Below, one piece after another: positions 35,901-45,258 of a stretch of DNA of 64,000 nt. The stretch is taken from positions 5,054-69,053 of the forward strand of contig JAHDBM010000010.1 of assembly GCA_020630395.1 (NCBI GenBank), read 5' to 3'. The DNA comes from Flavobacteriales bacterium. GTDB lineage: Bacteria > Bacteroidota > Bacteroidia > Flavobacteriales_D > CAJJDF01. A program made the translations under genes and the position numbers. The first letter of the stretch is position 1, and the number at the start of each line of letters is the position of its first letter. The notes under the pieces were generated by a model. The model ran no database searches. It worked only from the letters and a program-made list of their open reading frames with translations, and was not told the DNA's origin.

Positions 35901-36119
35901 GTTATATTGAGCATCATTTTCATTAAGCGAAAGAAGTTTTAGATTCTCTAGAATTCGTTCTTTCATTTCATTAGCCGCCTTGTTAGTAAATGTTATGGCT
36001 AATATATTTCTATATCGAGTTGGATTAGGATCACACAAAGCTATCTTAAGAAACTCCTTAACTAGGGTATAGGTTTTACCTGATCCTGCAGATGATTTAT
36101 ATACTAAAAAAGATTCCAA
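32955..36119 (-). CDS. AddA/RecB-like UvrD-type helicase with C-terminal PD-(D/E)XK nuclease
   Basis: A 1,054-residue ATP-dependent helicase-nuclease that probably processes double-strand DNA ends for recombination. The Walker A motif is in YKSSAGSGKTYTLVKEF (about 7-23). Motif II is VDEFQDTSILQWH, motif III LIVGDAKQAIYRFRGG, and motif IV-like LEFNFRSHSQVVEF. Motif V is IMTIHKSKGLQFPVVI and motif VI YVALTRPEKQLHII. The C-terminal nuclease has RPDKII and YVIDFKTGEK with catalytic Asp and Lys. The AddB-like partner is not next to it in the window. First gene of a four-gene leftward operon. A TATATTTA box (36145-36152) may serve it. Confidence 0.9.
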   Translation of the reverse strand: MESFLVYKSSAGSGKTYTLVKEFLKIALCDPNPTRYRNILAITFTNKAANEMKERILENLKLLSLNENDAQYNPQLIDDYSSSFKLDKETLKEKSWIVFQSILHNYSDLKVSTIDKFTHKIIRAFAKDLSLQPDFEIEMDVDTLLKSAINALVDEAGTKKTISSILLKLLDKQIDNEKSWNIEHGIFEFAKTIIREENAPFLDQLKGFSVKDLHDAAHTLAKKRQHVEEEIIKEAKHIIDLLNKHQIEKSFFSRGTFYNFFNDIREGKLEKLIEIGVTITNAIDPSIDKWLTTKAPEYAKQSLDHIKQKIRGCYGNILKLRPDYFTYQLLEENSFNIILANELYSKLNDLKETSGILLISDFNQLISEEIKDQPAPFIYEKIGERYKNIMVDEFQDTSILQWHNLLPLVDNSLSTGEQTLIVGDAKQAIYRFRGGKVEQFDSLPAIIDHNQDDLLLERETSLVNNFKEQLLEFNFRSHSQVVEFNNWFFEAITNFLPSQYKSIYNSVKQIPIEEKSTGIVHIKFIEETDKEELNNAYLASTLQQIKDVNQNGFSHKDICILVRDNKKSSLLADYLLEHQIEVITSESLVIHTNKEVNFLINFLSYIHQPNNNQAKIAITTYLAEQKTLNKLFLSNVKKEKFGNSIDLKGILNSFNKALNDIITLDVSIYDLAEHIIRTFQLNNGAPNPFLICLLDKIQEATFKQNDIGSFLEWWNEHGHKISISTPEGTNAVTIMTIHKSKGLQFPVVICPFVNWELKSRKSTLEWVNINTDLGLDLPVGLIPLKKAIKHTPFSSLLEREEESNLLDNINLLYVALTRPEKQLHIISDTNTTDKKGNLKKGLISSYLYDICQTHPNFIDNTILVGENKPIEQLNKDQQVINLLSINNILSTNWKDKVHLSELYKKNWTEGTYRESIEKGNTIHLILSKIETTTDTNKIIDRLSSEGAINYHNTEELKKEVSEIFNIPSVSEWFDGNGIVKNEHEIITNKGKSLRPDKIILYNNKTYVIDFKTGEKENKHKKQITIYGTILREMGYENVHQYLLYTKHKEVVLVP

Positions 36120-36192
36120 TTATTTAACGGTAGTAATGTTTTACTAAATATAGGCATCCTTTTAAAATCTAACGCGTTATTGCATTGGTTTG

Positions 36193-36223
36193 TTGATATT
36201 ATTAATAAAACGAGTTACTTTTG
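36193..36223 (+). promoter_or_regulatory. Bacteroidetes promoter of the type B adhesin gene
   Basis: TTG (36193-36195), 20 bases, then TACTTTTG (36216-36223), a good TTG-N19/20-TAnnTTTG match. It lies inside the longest open frame and shows that translation must start downstream of it. Confidence 0.75.
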
Positions 36224-36246
36224 TATCTGTAAAGAATATGTTGTTC

Positions 36247-39200
36247 ATGCGGAGTAAATATCTATTGCTTGTATTTTTAAGTGTTATGGCACACTTTTCT
36301 TTCTCACAAAGAGGAAAAGATGGATCGTATACGGTTACTGGTACAACTGTTGTAAATGAATATACTAGATTAATTGCTACAGCAATAAGTGCATCAACAA
36401 CTATAACAATTCAGTCAACTACATTAAACGCAAATAGTCGATTTTCTGGAAATCTTCAACCCGGAGATTTATTATTTATTATGCAAGTTCAAGGGGTGGA
36501 AATTACAGGGGCAGTAGATCCTTCTCAAGCAAATGCAGGTATACCCAACAATAATACATGGGGTAATATTATAGATTACAGAAATGTTGGATTATATGAA
36601 TATGCTGAAGTCAAATCAATAATTTCTGGTTCCCAGATTGAACTTACCTGTGGTTTACAACATGATTATACATTAGGTAATTTTAGTGAAAAAGTTATTG
36701 TTGTTAGAGTTCCGAGATATAATGATTTAACGATTAGTAATGGGGCAACTTTAACAGCTGATGCATGGGATGGACAAACGGGAGGTGTTGTGGTTGTAGA
36801 AGTTTTGGGTAATACAGTTGTTAATGGAACTATTGATGTGTCAGAGAAAGGGTTTAGAGGAGGAGACTTAAATACTAATACTGGAAATTACGAGTGGCAT
36901 TTTACAGGAAGTGATGCAACATTTGGAGGGGAAAAAGGAGAAGGGATAGCAGGTTATAAAACAGAATTAAATATTTTTGGAGGTATGTATGGTATGGGAG
37001 CTCCTGCCAATGGTGGTGGTGCCGGAAACTCTCATAATGGTGGTGGTGCTGGTGGAGCAAATGCTTCTAAACCTACTTTAACATGGACAGGGAAAGGAAT
37101 ACCTCAAATTACTAATCCAGCATGGGCAAACGCATGGAATGTAGAACAAGCAGGTTTAGCGACATCACATTCTTCGGGAGGAGGTAGAGGAGGATATTGT
37201 TGGAGTACATCTAATGGTGATGCATTAACTCAACCTCCAGGAGATGCAGTTTGGGGAGGTCACAATAGAGCAAATTACGGAGGTGTAGGTGGTCGACCTT
37301 TAGATTATTCTGCAGGTAGAATATTTTTTGGTGGAGGTGGAGGTGCCGGGCATCAAAACGATAGTGAAGGAGGAAAAGGAGGAAGTGCTGCTGGTATCGT
37401 TATGTTAAACACCTATGGACCTGTAACTGGAGTGGGTTCTATTACAGCTAACGGTCAAGAAGGAACAGGTTCAGATCAATTGTCAGCTCCATTTTCTGGT
37501 CAAGTTAATCGAGATGGAAGTGGAGGAGGTGGAGCCGGAGGTACTATTTTAATTAAAAATATTGGGGGGATTAGTATTGGATCAATTGAAGCTAAAGGTG
37601 GAGATGGCGGAAATCAAGTTATTAGAACAGGTTTATTTGGAGGCAGCCTAGCAGAAGCTCAAGGACCAGGAGGTGGTGGAAGTGGAGGTTATGTGGGGTT
37701 ATCTACTTTAGGAGTTATTAGTGATCTTGAAGGCGGAATAAACGGCACAACTAATTCTTCTAGTATTACAGAGTTTCCTCCTAATGGAGCAACAAAAGGG
37801 GATACTGGTTATTTAGAACAAATTAATTCTAATTATAATATTATTGTTGATAACGACACAATATGTGGAGGAGGAACTGTTACGATTTCACCAACTATTG
37901 TTGGAGTTTTGCCTACAACTGGCGGACAATTAGATTGGTACGATAGTTATTTTTCTCAAACGTCATTACATACAGGGAACACATTTACTACTCCAATATT
38001 AAATACAACAACTACCTATTACTTTGGAGGTTGTAATATCCCGTTTAGAGATAGTGTAACTATTGTCGTTTCTCCACCTATTGTTATTGATAGCTCATCA
38101 ATATCTATAACGCATGAATCATGTGATGGAAATGATGGGTCAATTACCGGAATAACAGCTAGTGGTGGTTTGGGAGCACTTGAATATTACTGGAATAATA
38201 CACTTTCTACATCTATTGACACAATAAACCTTTCAGGAGGAACATTTGAATTAATTGTATTTGATTCTATTGGATGTTCTGATACATTATCAAACTTAGT
38301 TGTAAACGGCACATTTGTTCCTACTATAGATACTTCTTTTATGGTGAAAGTTAAAGATACTTGTGCTAGAGTTACTGGAGAACTTAATGGAGTTATAGTT
38401 ACTGGCGGTAGCGGAAGTTACCTTTATGAGGTAAATGGAATAATAGTACCAAGTCTTAATGTCAATAATTTATCAGCAGGTATTCATCAAGTGGTTGTAA
38501 TTGATAATAATAGTGGGTGTACTGATACTATGGATATTCCAATTGGTTTAATTTCACCTCCATCTTTATTTTTAGGAAACGATACAACTATTTGTACGGG
38601 ACAGAGTTTATTGCTAGATGGAACAACAACTGGAGTTACCTATTTATGGCAAGACGCAAGTACAAACGCTAATTTTAATGTTGTTTCTCCTGGATTATAT
38701 TGGTTAGAGATTGATGCTGGAGGATGCACAGCTAGAGACAGTATAAATGTTGCCTTTACTAATGGAACACCTGTTAATCTTGGAAACGACACAACACTTT
38801 GTGCAGGGCAATCTTTGTTATTAGATGCAACTGTTGCTGGAGCAACTTATGAGTGGCAAGATTTCTCTACAAATTCAACTTTTTTAGTTACTACTGCTGG
38901 ACAATATTATGTTGAAGTTGATGAAGGCGGTTGTATTAATAGGGATACAATTAATGTTACTTATTCTAACACATCACTTTCGTTAGGAAATGATACTAGT
39001 TTATGTGATTTAGATAGTTTGGTTTTCGATATATCTCAACCAGGTGCAACTTATCTTTGGAGTGATGCATCAACAAACGCAAAATTTTCTATTACCGGTC
39101 CTGGTTTATATTGGGGAGAAATTAAAATAGGGAATTGTACCGCAAGAGATTCAATTAATGTTACCTATGGTGTTTCTCCAAATCCAAACTTTGGAAATGA

Positions 39201-40077
39201 TACTACAATATGCTCAGGTGAAACATTATTATTAGAGGCAACTGTTCCTGGAGCTACATACGAATGGCAAGACTTATCAACTAATGCAACTTATACAGTT
39301 AGTTTTGCAGGACAATACCATGTAGAGGTGAATAATAACGGATGTTTAGGTAGGGATACTATAGATGTTACTTATCAAAATGTTCAAGTAGATTTAGGAA
39401 GTGATGTTGTGTTATGTGATGCTCAAACGTTAACATTAGATATAACTGAACCAGGAGCTACATACTTATGGAGTGATGCCAGTACAAATGCTACATTAAC
39501 TATAGCTAATCAAGGTTTATATTGGGGAGAAGTAACAATTGGTAATTGTTCTGATAGAGATTCCATTAATATTACTTATGAAGTAACACCTGTTGTTTAC
39601 ATTGGAAATGACACGCTAATATGTGATGATCAAGAGTTATATTTAGATGCATCAGTTCCTGGAGCAACATATTTGTGGGATGATGGTACCATGTTGCCAA
39701 ATAGAACAATTGATGAAGAAGGACAATATTATGTTAGGGTTACGAATGGATGTGGAGTGGATAACGATACCATAAATATTAATACAAAAGATTGTTCGTG
39801 TAATATATTTATGCCAAATGCTTTTTCTCCTAATGGAGATGGATTTAATGATGTTTATATACCTCAAATATCATGTGAGTTTCATCAGTTTGAGTTAAGA
39901 ATATATAATAGACAAGGAATTCTAGTATATTACAGTGAAGATCCAAAAGAAACTTGGGATGGTAATCATAAAGGTGGGGTTAATGAATCTGAAGTTTATG
40001 TATGGACACTTAAGTATCGTATTATAGGTGATGTTGAAATTCAAGTTAAGAGAGGTCACTTAACAATGGTTAGGTAA
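36247..40077 (+). CDS. Large adhesin-like protein with T9SS type B sorting domain
   Basis: The frame is open from 36190, but a promoter at 36193-36223 rules out that start. ATGs at 36238 and 36247 remain; I chose 36247, which begins MRSKYLLLVFLSVMAHFSFS, a normal signal peptide, giving 1,276 residues. The N-terminal third leads into a glycine-rich region (runs such as GGGGGAG) like that of extracellular adhesins. Ig-like domains follow, then six units of about 70 residues starting (L/I)GNDT-x-x-C. These alternate between two types, one with LYW(L/G)EI and one with GQY(Y/H)VEV. The end is the type B sorting domain (IFMPNAFSPNGDGFNDVY ... KRGHLTMV). Probably surface-exposed; the ligand is unknown. 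It abuts the next, convergent gene with no terminator. Confidence 0.85.
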   Translation: MRSKYLLLVFLSVMAHFSFSQRGKDGSYTVTGTTVVNEYTRLIATAISASTTITIQSTTLNANSRFSGNLQPGDLLFIMQVQGVEITGAVDPSQANAGIPNNNTWGNIIDYRNVGLYEYAEVKSIISGSQIELTCGLQHDYTLGNFSEKVIVVRVPRYNDLTISNGATLTADAWDGQTGGVVVVEVLGNTVVNGTIDVSEKGFRGGDLNTNTGNYEWHFTGSDATFGGEKGEGIAGYKTELNIFGGMYGMGAPANGGGAGNSHNGGGAGGANASKPTLTWTGKGIPQITNPAWANAWNVEQAGLATSHSSGGGRGGYCWSTSNGDALTQPPGDAVWGGHNRANYGGVGGRPLDYSAGRIFFGGGGGAGHQNDSEGGKGGSAAGIVMLNTYGPVTGVGSITANGQEGTGSDQLSAPFSGQVNRDGSGGGGAGGTILIKNIGGISIGSIEAKGGDGGNQVIRTGLFGGSLAEAQGPGGGGSGGYVGLSTLGVISDLEGGINGTTNSSSITEFPPNGATKGDTGYLEQINSNYNIIVDNDTICGGGTVTISPTIVGVLPTTGGQLDWYDSYFSQTSLHTGNTFTTPILNTTTTYYFGGCNIPFRDSVTIVVSPPIVIDSSSISITHESCDGNDGSITGITASGGLGALEYYWNNTLSTSIDTINLSGGTFELIVFDSIGCSDTLSNLVVNGTFVPTIDTSFMVKVKDTCARVTGELNGVIVTGGSGSYLYEVNGIIVPSLNVNNLSAGIHQVVVIDNNSGCTDTMDIPIGLISPPSLFLGNDTTICTGQSLLLDGTTTGVTYLWQDASTNANFNVVSPGLYWLEIDAGGCTARDSINVAFTNGTPVNLGNDTTLCAGQSLLLDATVAGATYEWQDFSTNSTFLVTTAGQYYVEVDEGGCINRDTINVTYSNTSLSLGNDTSLCDLDSLVFDISQPGATYLWSDASTNAKFSITGPGLYWGEIKIGNCTARDSINVTYGVSPNPNFGNDTTICSGETLLLEATVPGATYEWQDLSTNATYTVSFAGQYHVEVNNNGCLGRDTIDVTYQNVQVDLGSDVVLCDAQTLTLDITEPGATYLWSDASTNATLTIANQGLYWGEVTIGNCSDRDSINITYEVTPVVYIGNDTLICDDQELYLDASVPGATYLWDDGTMLPNRTIDEEGQYYVRVTNGCGVDNDTININTKDCSCNIFMPNAFSPNGDGFNDVYIPQISCEFHQFELRIYNRQGILVYYSEDPKETWDGNHKGGVNESEVYVWTLKYRIIGDVEIQVKRGHLTMVR

Positions 40078-41475
40078 CTACTTCTTCCTATACACATTAT
40101 ACTCAACAGTTCTATGCTCATCAATTTTATTACATTGTATAAGTTGCTCAAACAGTAACGTATCACTAAAACGATCTTTATTAATCCCTTCCTCTAAAGG
40201 AGCAAACCAATTTTCCCAAATAATAATATCATTTGATTTTATGAGATTTAGATTTAACCTGTCTTTACTTGTTCTATTAAATGGATCATGATCTAATACT
40301 AAACTTAAATAGGGGTGTGCATAATGTAAAGTATGTTTTTCTAAAGAAAGTTGTTTCATTTTATCAGCTATTTCAATCGCACAAATTTGATCGGGTATTA
40401 GAGATAAATCTTTCTTCCAATGAATAGCAGTATGGTTACTAGTGAATTGGAAAACAATTATTCCAGTCATAAGTATGCTTTTAAATATTAATGTCCCTCT
40501 CTTAATTTGGTTACTATAAAGCAATATAATCGCATTAAAACCTTCAAGAGCTACTAATGCAATTAATGGTGTTATGGCAATAAGTACGCGTTTTAATCCC
40601 ATAGAATTAAATATGCCGTATACCCAAAAAATCGAATGAGCAGTAATAAAAACAACTACACACCCAATGATAAGAATAGTCCATTCCGTATTTGTCTTTT
40701 TAATAATTAACTTGTAAATAAAAGAAGCAATTCCAATAAAAAACAAGATGTAAACAGGTAGTCCTACAACATATTGAAGTTGTTCTACAAAATGGAAAGC
40801 ATTACCACTACCATATGTGCTACTTAATCTTGCATAGGGGTTTTGAGTAAACAACCATAGTATATCTTGAAAAACTACACCTCCAATTATAGAATAGATT
40901 ACATGTCCAGTTAATATGAATGGAATATTTTTAAATTGTCTTTTATATAAAAGGTATAAACCAATAATGCCTAATATAATCATACCCTCACTTCGTATAA
41001 AAGGAAGAAAAGAAAGCAAAATCAAAGCAATAACTGTTTTGTCTTTTAGTAATAAATAGATTCCTAATATTAAAAAGAAAGCAAAAAGAGGTTCAGTTAA
41101 ACTTGAGAATGTTAATACAAAGAAAAGCGAAGAACTTAATAATAGTAGTGAGGCAAGTAAAGGCAGTCGTAGTTTAAAATGATCAGCAACTTTAAACGTA
41201 AAATGTAAAGAACCTAAACCAACAAGGACATTAAACACTTTAATACCAATAAAACCAAACTGAGCAAAAGGACTTGCAAGTAATGTGAAAATGGGCTTTC
41301 CCCAATGGTCAAAATACAGCTCAGGATGAACAGGAGCATATTTAGCAATTAAAAAATGTTGTATACTGTCACCAGCATCACCTGTTCCATTATAAATAGA
41401 GATAATTACAGCCGAAATGACTAAATATAGAACTCCAAATAACCAAAAAGGTATTGAAGCTTGTTTAATATTCAT
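40078..41475 (-). CDS. Multi-pass membrane protein, GT-C glycosyltransferase-like
   Basis: A 465-residue inner-membrane protein with about ten hydrophobic segments. The first outer loop has acidic residues in GTGDAGDSIQHFLIAKYAP followed by HPELYFDHWGKP, resembling the catalytic loop of polyprenyl-phosphate-dependent GT-C (PMT/GT39-like) mannosyltransferases. It could glycosylate a lipid or protein at the periplasmic face. It starts 8 bases after the E1 gene, so it shares that transcript, though no functional link is obvious. The fold call is moderate; the substrate is unknown. Confidence 0.7.
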   Translation of the reverse strand: MNIKQASIPFWLFGVLYLVISAVIISIYNGTGDAGDSIQHFLIAKYAPVHPELYFDHWGKPIFTLLASPFAQFGFIGIKVFNVLVGLGSLHFTFKVADHFKLRLPLLASLLLLSSSLFFVLTFSSLTEPLFAFFLILGIYLLLKDKTVIALILLSFLPFIRSEGMIILGIIGLYLLYKRQFKNIPFILTGHVIYSIIGGVVFQDILWLFTQNPYARLSSTYGSGNAFHFVEQLQYVVGLPVYILFFIGIASFIYKLIIKKTNTEWTILIIGCVVVFITAHSIFWVYGIFNSMGLKRVLIAITPLIALVALEGFNAIILLYSNQIKRGTLIFKSILMTGIIVFQFTSNHTAIHWKKDLSLIPDQICAIEIADKMKQLSLEKHTLHYAHPYLSLVLDHDPFNRTSKDRLNLNLIKSNDIIIWENWFAPLEEGINKDRFSDTLLFEQLIQCNKIDEHRTVEYNVYRKK

Positions 41476-41483
41476 TTCAATGA

Positions 41484-43913
41484 TTAAGCTGGGTAATCAT
41501 TAGGATTGTATTCGTGCATCATATTATAGGCAGCATCTATAATGTCATCAATACTAGGTTTTGAGAAATAATCTCCATCAGTACCGTAAGCTGGCCTATG
41601 TTCTTTTGCCGTTAAAGTTTGTGGTTTACTGTCTAAATACTCAAATCCGTTTTGCTCTACAAGAATTTTATCTAACATAAATCCTGCAGCTCCTCCAGGA
41701 ACATCTTCATCCACAATAAGTAGCTTGTTAGTTTTCTTTAAAGACTCAACAATCGCATGATGTATATCAAAAGGCAATAATGTTTGTACATCTATTAGTT
41801 CAACATTAATTCCAAGCGTTAATAATTCTTTTGCAGCTTCTGTACATAAATTAAACGTAGAACCGTATGATACAATAGTAATATCGTTTCCTTCTTTTGT
41901 TATTTCAGGAACACCTAGTGGTTCTTTAAATAAGCCTAAGTTATTTGGAGCTTTTTCTTTTGTCCTGTAACCATTAAGTGGTTCTATAACTAGAGCAGGA
42001 TCTTCACTTGCTAATAGTGTATTGTAAAACCCAGCAGCTTTAGTCATGTTTCTTGGTACACAAACATGCATTCCTCTTAACGAATGAATAATCATTCCCA
42101 TGGGAGATCCAGAATGCCAAATTCCTTCTAGTCTATGACCTCTAGTTCTTACAATTAAGGGAGCCTTTTGTGTTCCTTTAGTTCTGTAATGCAAGGTGGC
42201 TAAATCATCACTTAATGTTTGTATTCCATACAATAAATAATCTAAGTATTGAATTTCTGCAATTGGCCTTAGTCCTCTTAATGCTAAACCAATTCCTTGT
42301 CCAATAATGGTAGCTTCTCTAATTCCGGTATCTGTAACCCGCAGTTCACCATACTTTTCCTGCATGCCTTCCATGCTCTGGTTTACTCCACCAATAAAAC
42401 CAGTATCTTCCCCAAAAGTTAATACCAATGGGTTGTTTTTAAGATGATAATCGAAATTTTCTCGTAAAATAATTCTTCCATCTACCATCTCAGTATTGTC
42501 AGCATAAGTTGGTTCTGTAGAATTTACATTTAAAGCATTATTAGCATGCTCATTTAATAAATAAGCACTATATCTTTGCTGATTTTCATTGTTTTGATTC
42601 GACAACCAGTTTGTCGCTTGAACAACAGAAGAAAGATTTTCTCCATTAGCTAAACGAATTGCTTTTTTAATAGCACTATAAATATCTTTTCTCTGAGGTT
42701 CGCCATTGCTTTTTAATTCATTTAACTCCTTTTCAATAAAAACCTTATTACTGCTTTCTTTTGCAATATCAGTAATAAGAGCAATTGCTTCTTGGTGTTC
42801 TTTTTTTATTGGTTCAAGAAAATTAGACCAAGCCGTTTTTTTAGCTTCTCTAACTTCTTTTTTAGTTTCTTTTTCAATAGCAACTAGTTCTTCTTCAGTT
42901 GCTAATTCTTTTCCGTATTCTTTTTTATAATCAAGAATCCATTTTCTAAATTGATTAATTCCATCATACTCTTTCTCCCAAGCCAATCTTTCTTCCGATT
43001 TATATCGCTCATGAGACCCAGAAGTTGAGTGTCCTTGTGGTTGTGTTACTTCTTCTACGTGTATTAATACAGGAGTGTGATGCTCTCTGGCATAAGCTGT
43101 AGCATCTAAATATGTTTGGCATAAACCTGGATAATCCCAACCTTTAACTTTGTATATTTTAAAACCAGCTTCAGTTTCGGTCTCTTCAAATCCTTTAAGG
43201 ATAGTAGAGATGCTTTCTTTTGTAGTTTGATATTTTTTAGGAACAGATATTCCATGACCATCATCCCAAACCGACATCACCATAGGAACTTGTAACACAC
43301 CAGCAGCATTAATGGTCTCAAAAAATAACCCTTCAGACGTAGAAGCATCTCCAATAGTACCAAAAGCAACTTCATTTCCTTTGTTGGTAAATTGATCGTA
43401 AGAATGTAAGTCGTTATTGTTTCGATATAATTTAGAAGCTAATGCTAATCCTAAAAGTCTAGGCATTTGCGAAGCAGTAGGAGAAGCATCAGCACTAGAG
43501 TTTTTTTGCTTCATTAGGTTTTTCCAACTACCATCAGGGTTTATGTTTTGTGTACTAAAATGACCACCCATTTGTCTACCGCCCGAAAATGGTTCGTTTT
43601 CTAAATTCGTATCAGCATATAAACCTGCAAAAAATTGAGTGGGAGTTAAATGACCAATTGCCATCATAATGGTTTGGTCTCTGTAGTACCCACTTCTAAA
43701 ATCCCCATCCTTAAATTGTTTAGCAAGTGCAATTTGAGCAAGTTCTTTTCCATCACCAAAAATCCCAAATTTTGCTTTGCCAGTAAGTACTTCTCTTCTA
43801 CCTAAAAGAGAAAGCTCTCTACTTAAATGTATCAGACGATAATCTTGAAGAATTTCATTTTTAAAATCTTCAAAAGTAACCTCTTTAGCGTTTTGCTCTT
43901 TTGTTTCTTGCAT
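41484..43913 (-). CDS. Fused alpha/beta E1 component of a 2-oxoacid dehydrogenase complex
   Basis: An 809-residue thiamine-diphosphate enzyme that decarboxylates a 2-oxoacid for a lipoyl complex. The alpha half (about 15-330) has the ThDP motif GTIGDASTSEGLFFETINAAG, shown here in part as GDASTSEGLFFETINAAG, and the phosphorylation-loop-like segment QPQGHSTSGSHERYKSEER. A charged helical linker covers about 330-470. The beta half (about 475-805) begins near RENFDYHLKNNPLVLTFGED and contains GVNQSMEGMQEKYG and DEDVPGGAAGFML. In most bacteria alpha and beta are separate genes. It is closest to branched-chain/pyruvate-type E1; the substrate is not fixed by sequence. No E2 or E3 gene is nearby. 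Confidence 0.88.
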   Translation of the reverse strand: MQETKEQNAKEVTFEDFKNEILQDYRLIHLSRELSLLGRREVLTGKAKFGIFGDGKELAQIALAKQFKDGDFRSGYYRDQTIMMAIGHLTPTQFFAGLYADTNLENEPFSGGRQMGGHFSTQNINPDGSWKNLMKQKNSSADASPTASQMPRLLGLALASKLYRNNNDLHSYDQFTNKGNEVAFGTIGDASTSEGLFFETINAAGVLQVPMVMSVWDDGHGISVPKKYQTTKESISTILKGFEETETEAGFKIYKVKGWDYPGLCQTYLDATAYAREHHTPVLIHVEEVTQPQGHSTSGSHERYKSEERLAWEKEYDGINQFRKWILDYKKEYGKELATEEELVAIEKETKKEVREAKKTAWSNFLEPIKKEHQEAIALITDIAKESSNKVFIEKELNELKSNGEPQRKDIYSAIKKAIRLANGENLSSVVQATNWLSNQNNENQQRYSAYLLNEHANNALNVNSTEPTYADNTEMVDGRIILRENFDYHLKNNPLVLTFGEDTGFIGGVNQSMEGMQEKYGELRVTDTGIREATIIGQGIGLALRGLRPIAEIQYLDYLLYGIQTLSDDLATLHYRTKGTQKAPLIVRTRGHRLEGIWHSGSPMGMIIHSLRGMHVCVPRNMTKAAGFYNTLLASEDPALVIEPLNGYRTKEKAPNNLGLFKEPLGVPEITKEGNDITIVSYGSTFNLCTEAAKELLTLGINVELIDVQTLLPFDIHHAIVESLKKTNKLLIVDEDVPGGAAGFMLDKILVEQNGFEYLDSKPQTLTAKEHRPAYGTDGDYFSKPSIDDIIDAAYNMMHEYNPNDYPA

Positions 43914-44115
43914 ATGGCTGGAAATTTAGAAGGTTAAAGATAGGTAAAATTTACATTTTATCCCTTGGGGGTATCTAATTTCACGAGACATAATTTGAAT
44001 AAATCAATCTAGATTAATTTGCTATGCATAATACTACAACATACCAGATGCGAATAACTGTTTTCTATTGTGTATGAAGTATTGTTTTTAGGCATATTTC
44101 ATTAACTTAGCTTTT

Positions 44116-45258
44116 GTGAATTTGAATAATAAAAAAATAGGAATACTTGGTGGTGGTCAGCTAGGTAGAATGTTTATCGAAGAGACAATAAAGTTCGATT
44201 TAAATATCTCTATATTAGACCCTAATGAAGAATGTCCAAGTAGGCACTTGGCTACTAAATATGTTAAAGGCAACTTTAACAATTATGAAGATGTTTTAGC
44301 ATTTGGTAGGGAGGTAGATCTCATTACAATAGAAATAGAACATGTCAATACAGAAGCATTATATCAATTAGTAAAAGAAGGAAAGGAAGTATATCCTCAG
44401 CCTAATGTAATTGAATTAATAAAAGATAAGGGGACTCAAAAACAGTTTTATGCAACTCATGATATTCCAACAAGCTCATTTAAATTAATAGATAATAATC
44501 AAGATTTAAAAAGTATTGCTATCCCTTTTGTAGCCAAAAAGAGAACCGGAGGTTATGATGGTAATGGAGTAAAAGTGGTAAGAAGCTTAGCGGATTTAGA
44601 TGATGAGTTTTTTAATGCGGCAATTCTTGTAGAAGAACTTATTCCATTTGAAAAAGAATTATCAGTCATAATAGGAAGAAATAAAAAAGGAGAAGTTACT
44701 ACTTATGATATGGTAGAGCAAGAGTTTAACACTGAAGCTAATTTAGTAGAGTTTTTATTTGCTCCTGCAGATGTAAATGAAGATATTAAAAAGAGAGGAA
44801 TTGAAATAGCAGAGAAGATAATTTCTAAACTTGACATGGTTGGTATTTTGGCAGTTGAGTTATTTCTAACTAAAGATGGAGAGTTGCTAGTAAATGAGAT
44901 GGCGCCAAGGGCACACAATAGCGGACATCACACTATTGAAGCAAATGAGGTGTCTCAATTTGAATTACATGCAAGAACAATATTAAATCTCCCACTAGGA
45001 AACACTAAAACCGTATTAGCAGGTGTAATGATTAATTTGCTCGGAGATAAAAGTTATCAAGGAGAGGTTGTTTATGAAGAAATTGAAAAGGCTATGAATA
45101 CTAATGGAGCCTTTATACATTTGTATGGTAAAAAAATGACAAAGCCTTTTAGAAAGATGGGGCACCTTACGGTTGTAAGTGATGATTTAGATGAAGCAAA
45201 ATCAAAAGCCTTGTTATTGAAAGAATTAGTAAAAGTTAAAGGGAATAAGAAGATATGA
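44116..45258 (+). CDS. purK: N5-carboxyaminoimidazole ribonucleotide synthase PurK
   Basis: An ATP-grasp enzyme of purine synthesis that makes N5-CAIR from AIR, bicarbonate and ATP. The 380 residues start [20 protein letters not shown]. They contain [19 protein letters not shown], a P-loop-like ATP-grasp strand, [17 protein letters not shown], and the metal-binding [19 protein letters not shown]. The start is a GTG at 44116. purE follows with a 4-base ATGA overlap, so the two enzymes that act in sequence are translationally coupled. Confidence 0.96.
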   Translation: MNLNNKKIGILGGGQLGRMFIEETIKFDLNISILDPNEECPSRHLATKYVKGNFNNYEDVLAFGREVDLITIEIEHVNTEALYQLVKEGKEVYPQPNVIELIKDKGTQKQFYATHDIPTSSFKLIDNNQDLKSIAIPFVAKKRTGGYDGNGVKVVRSLADLDDEFFNAAILVEELIPFEKELSVIIGRNKKGEVTTYDMVEQEFNTEANLVEFLFAPADVNEDIKKRGIEIAEKIISKLDMVGILAVELFLTKDGELLVNEMAPRAHNSGHHTIEANEVSQFELHARTILNLPLGNTKTVLAGVMINLLGDKSYQGEVVYEEIEKAMNTNGAFIHLYGKKMTKPFRKMGHLTVVSDDLDEAKSKALLLKELVKVKGNKKI

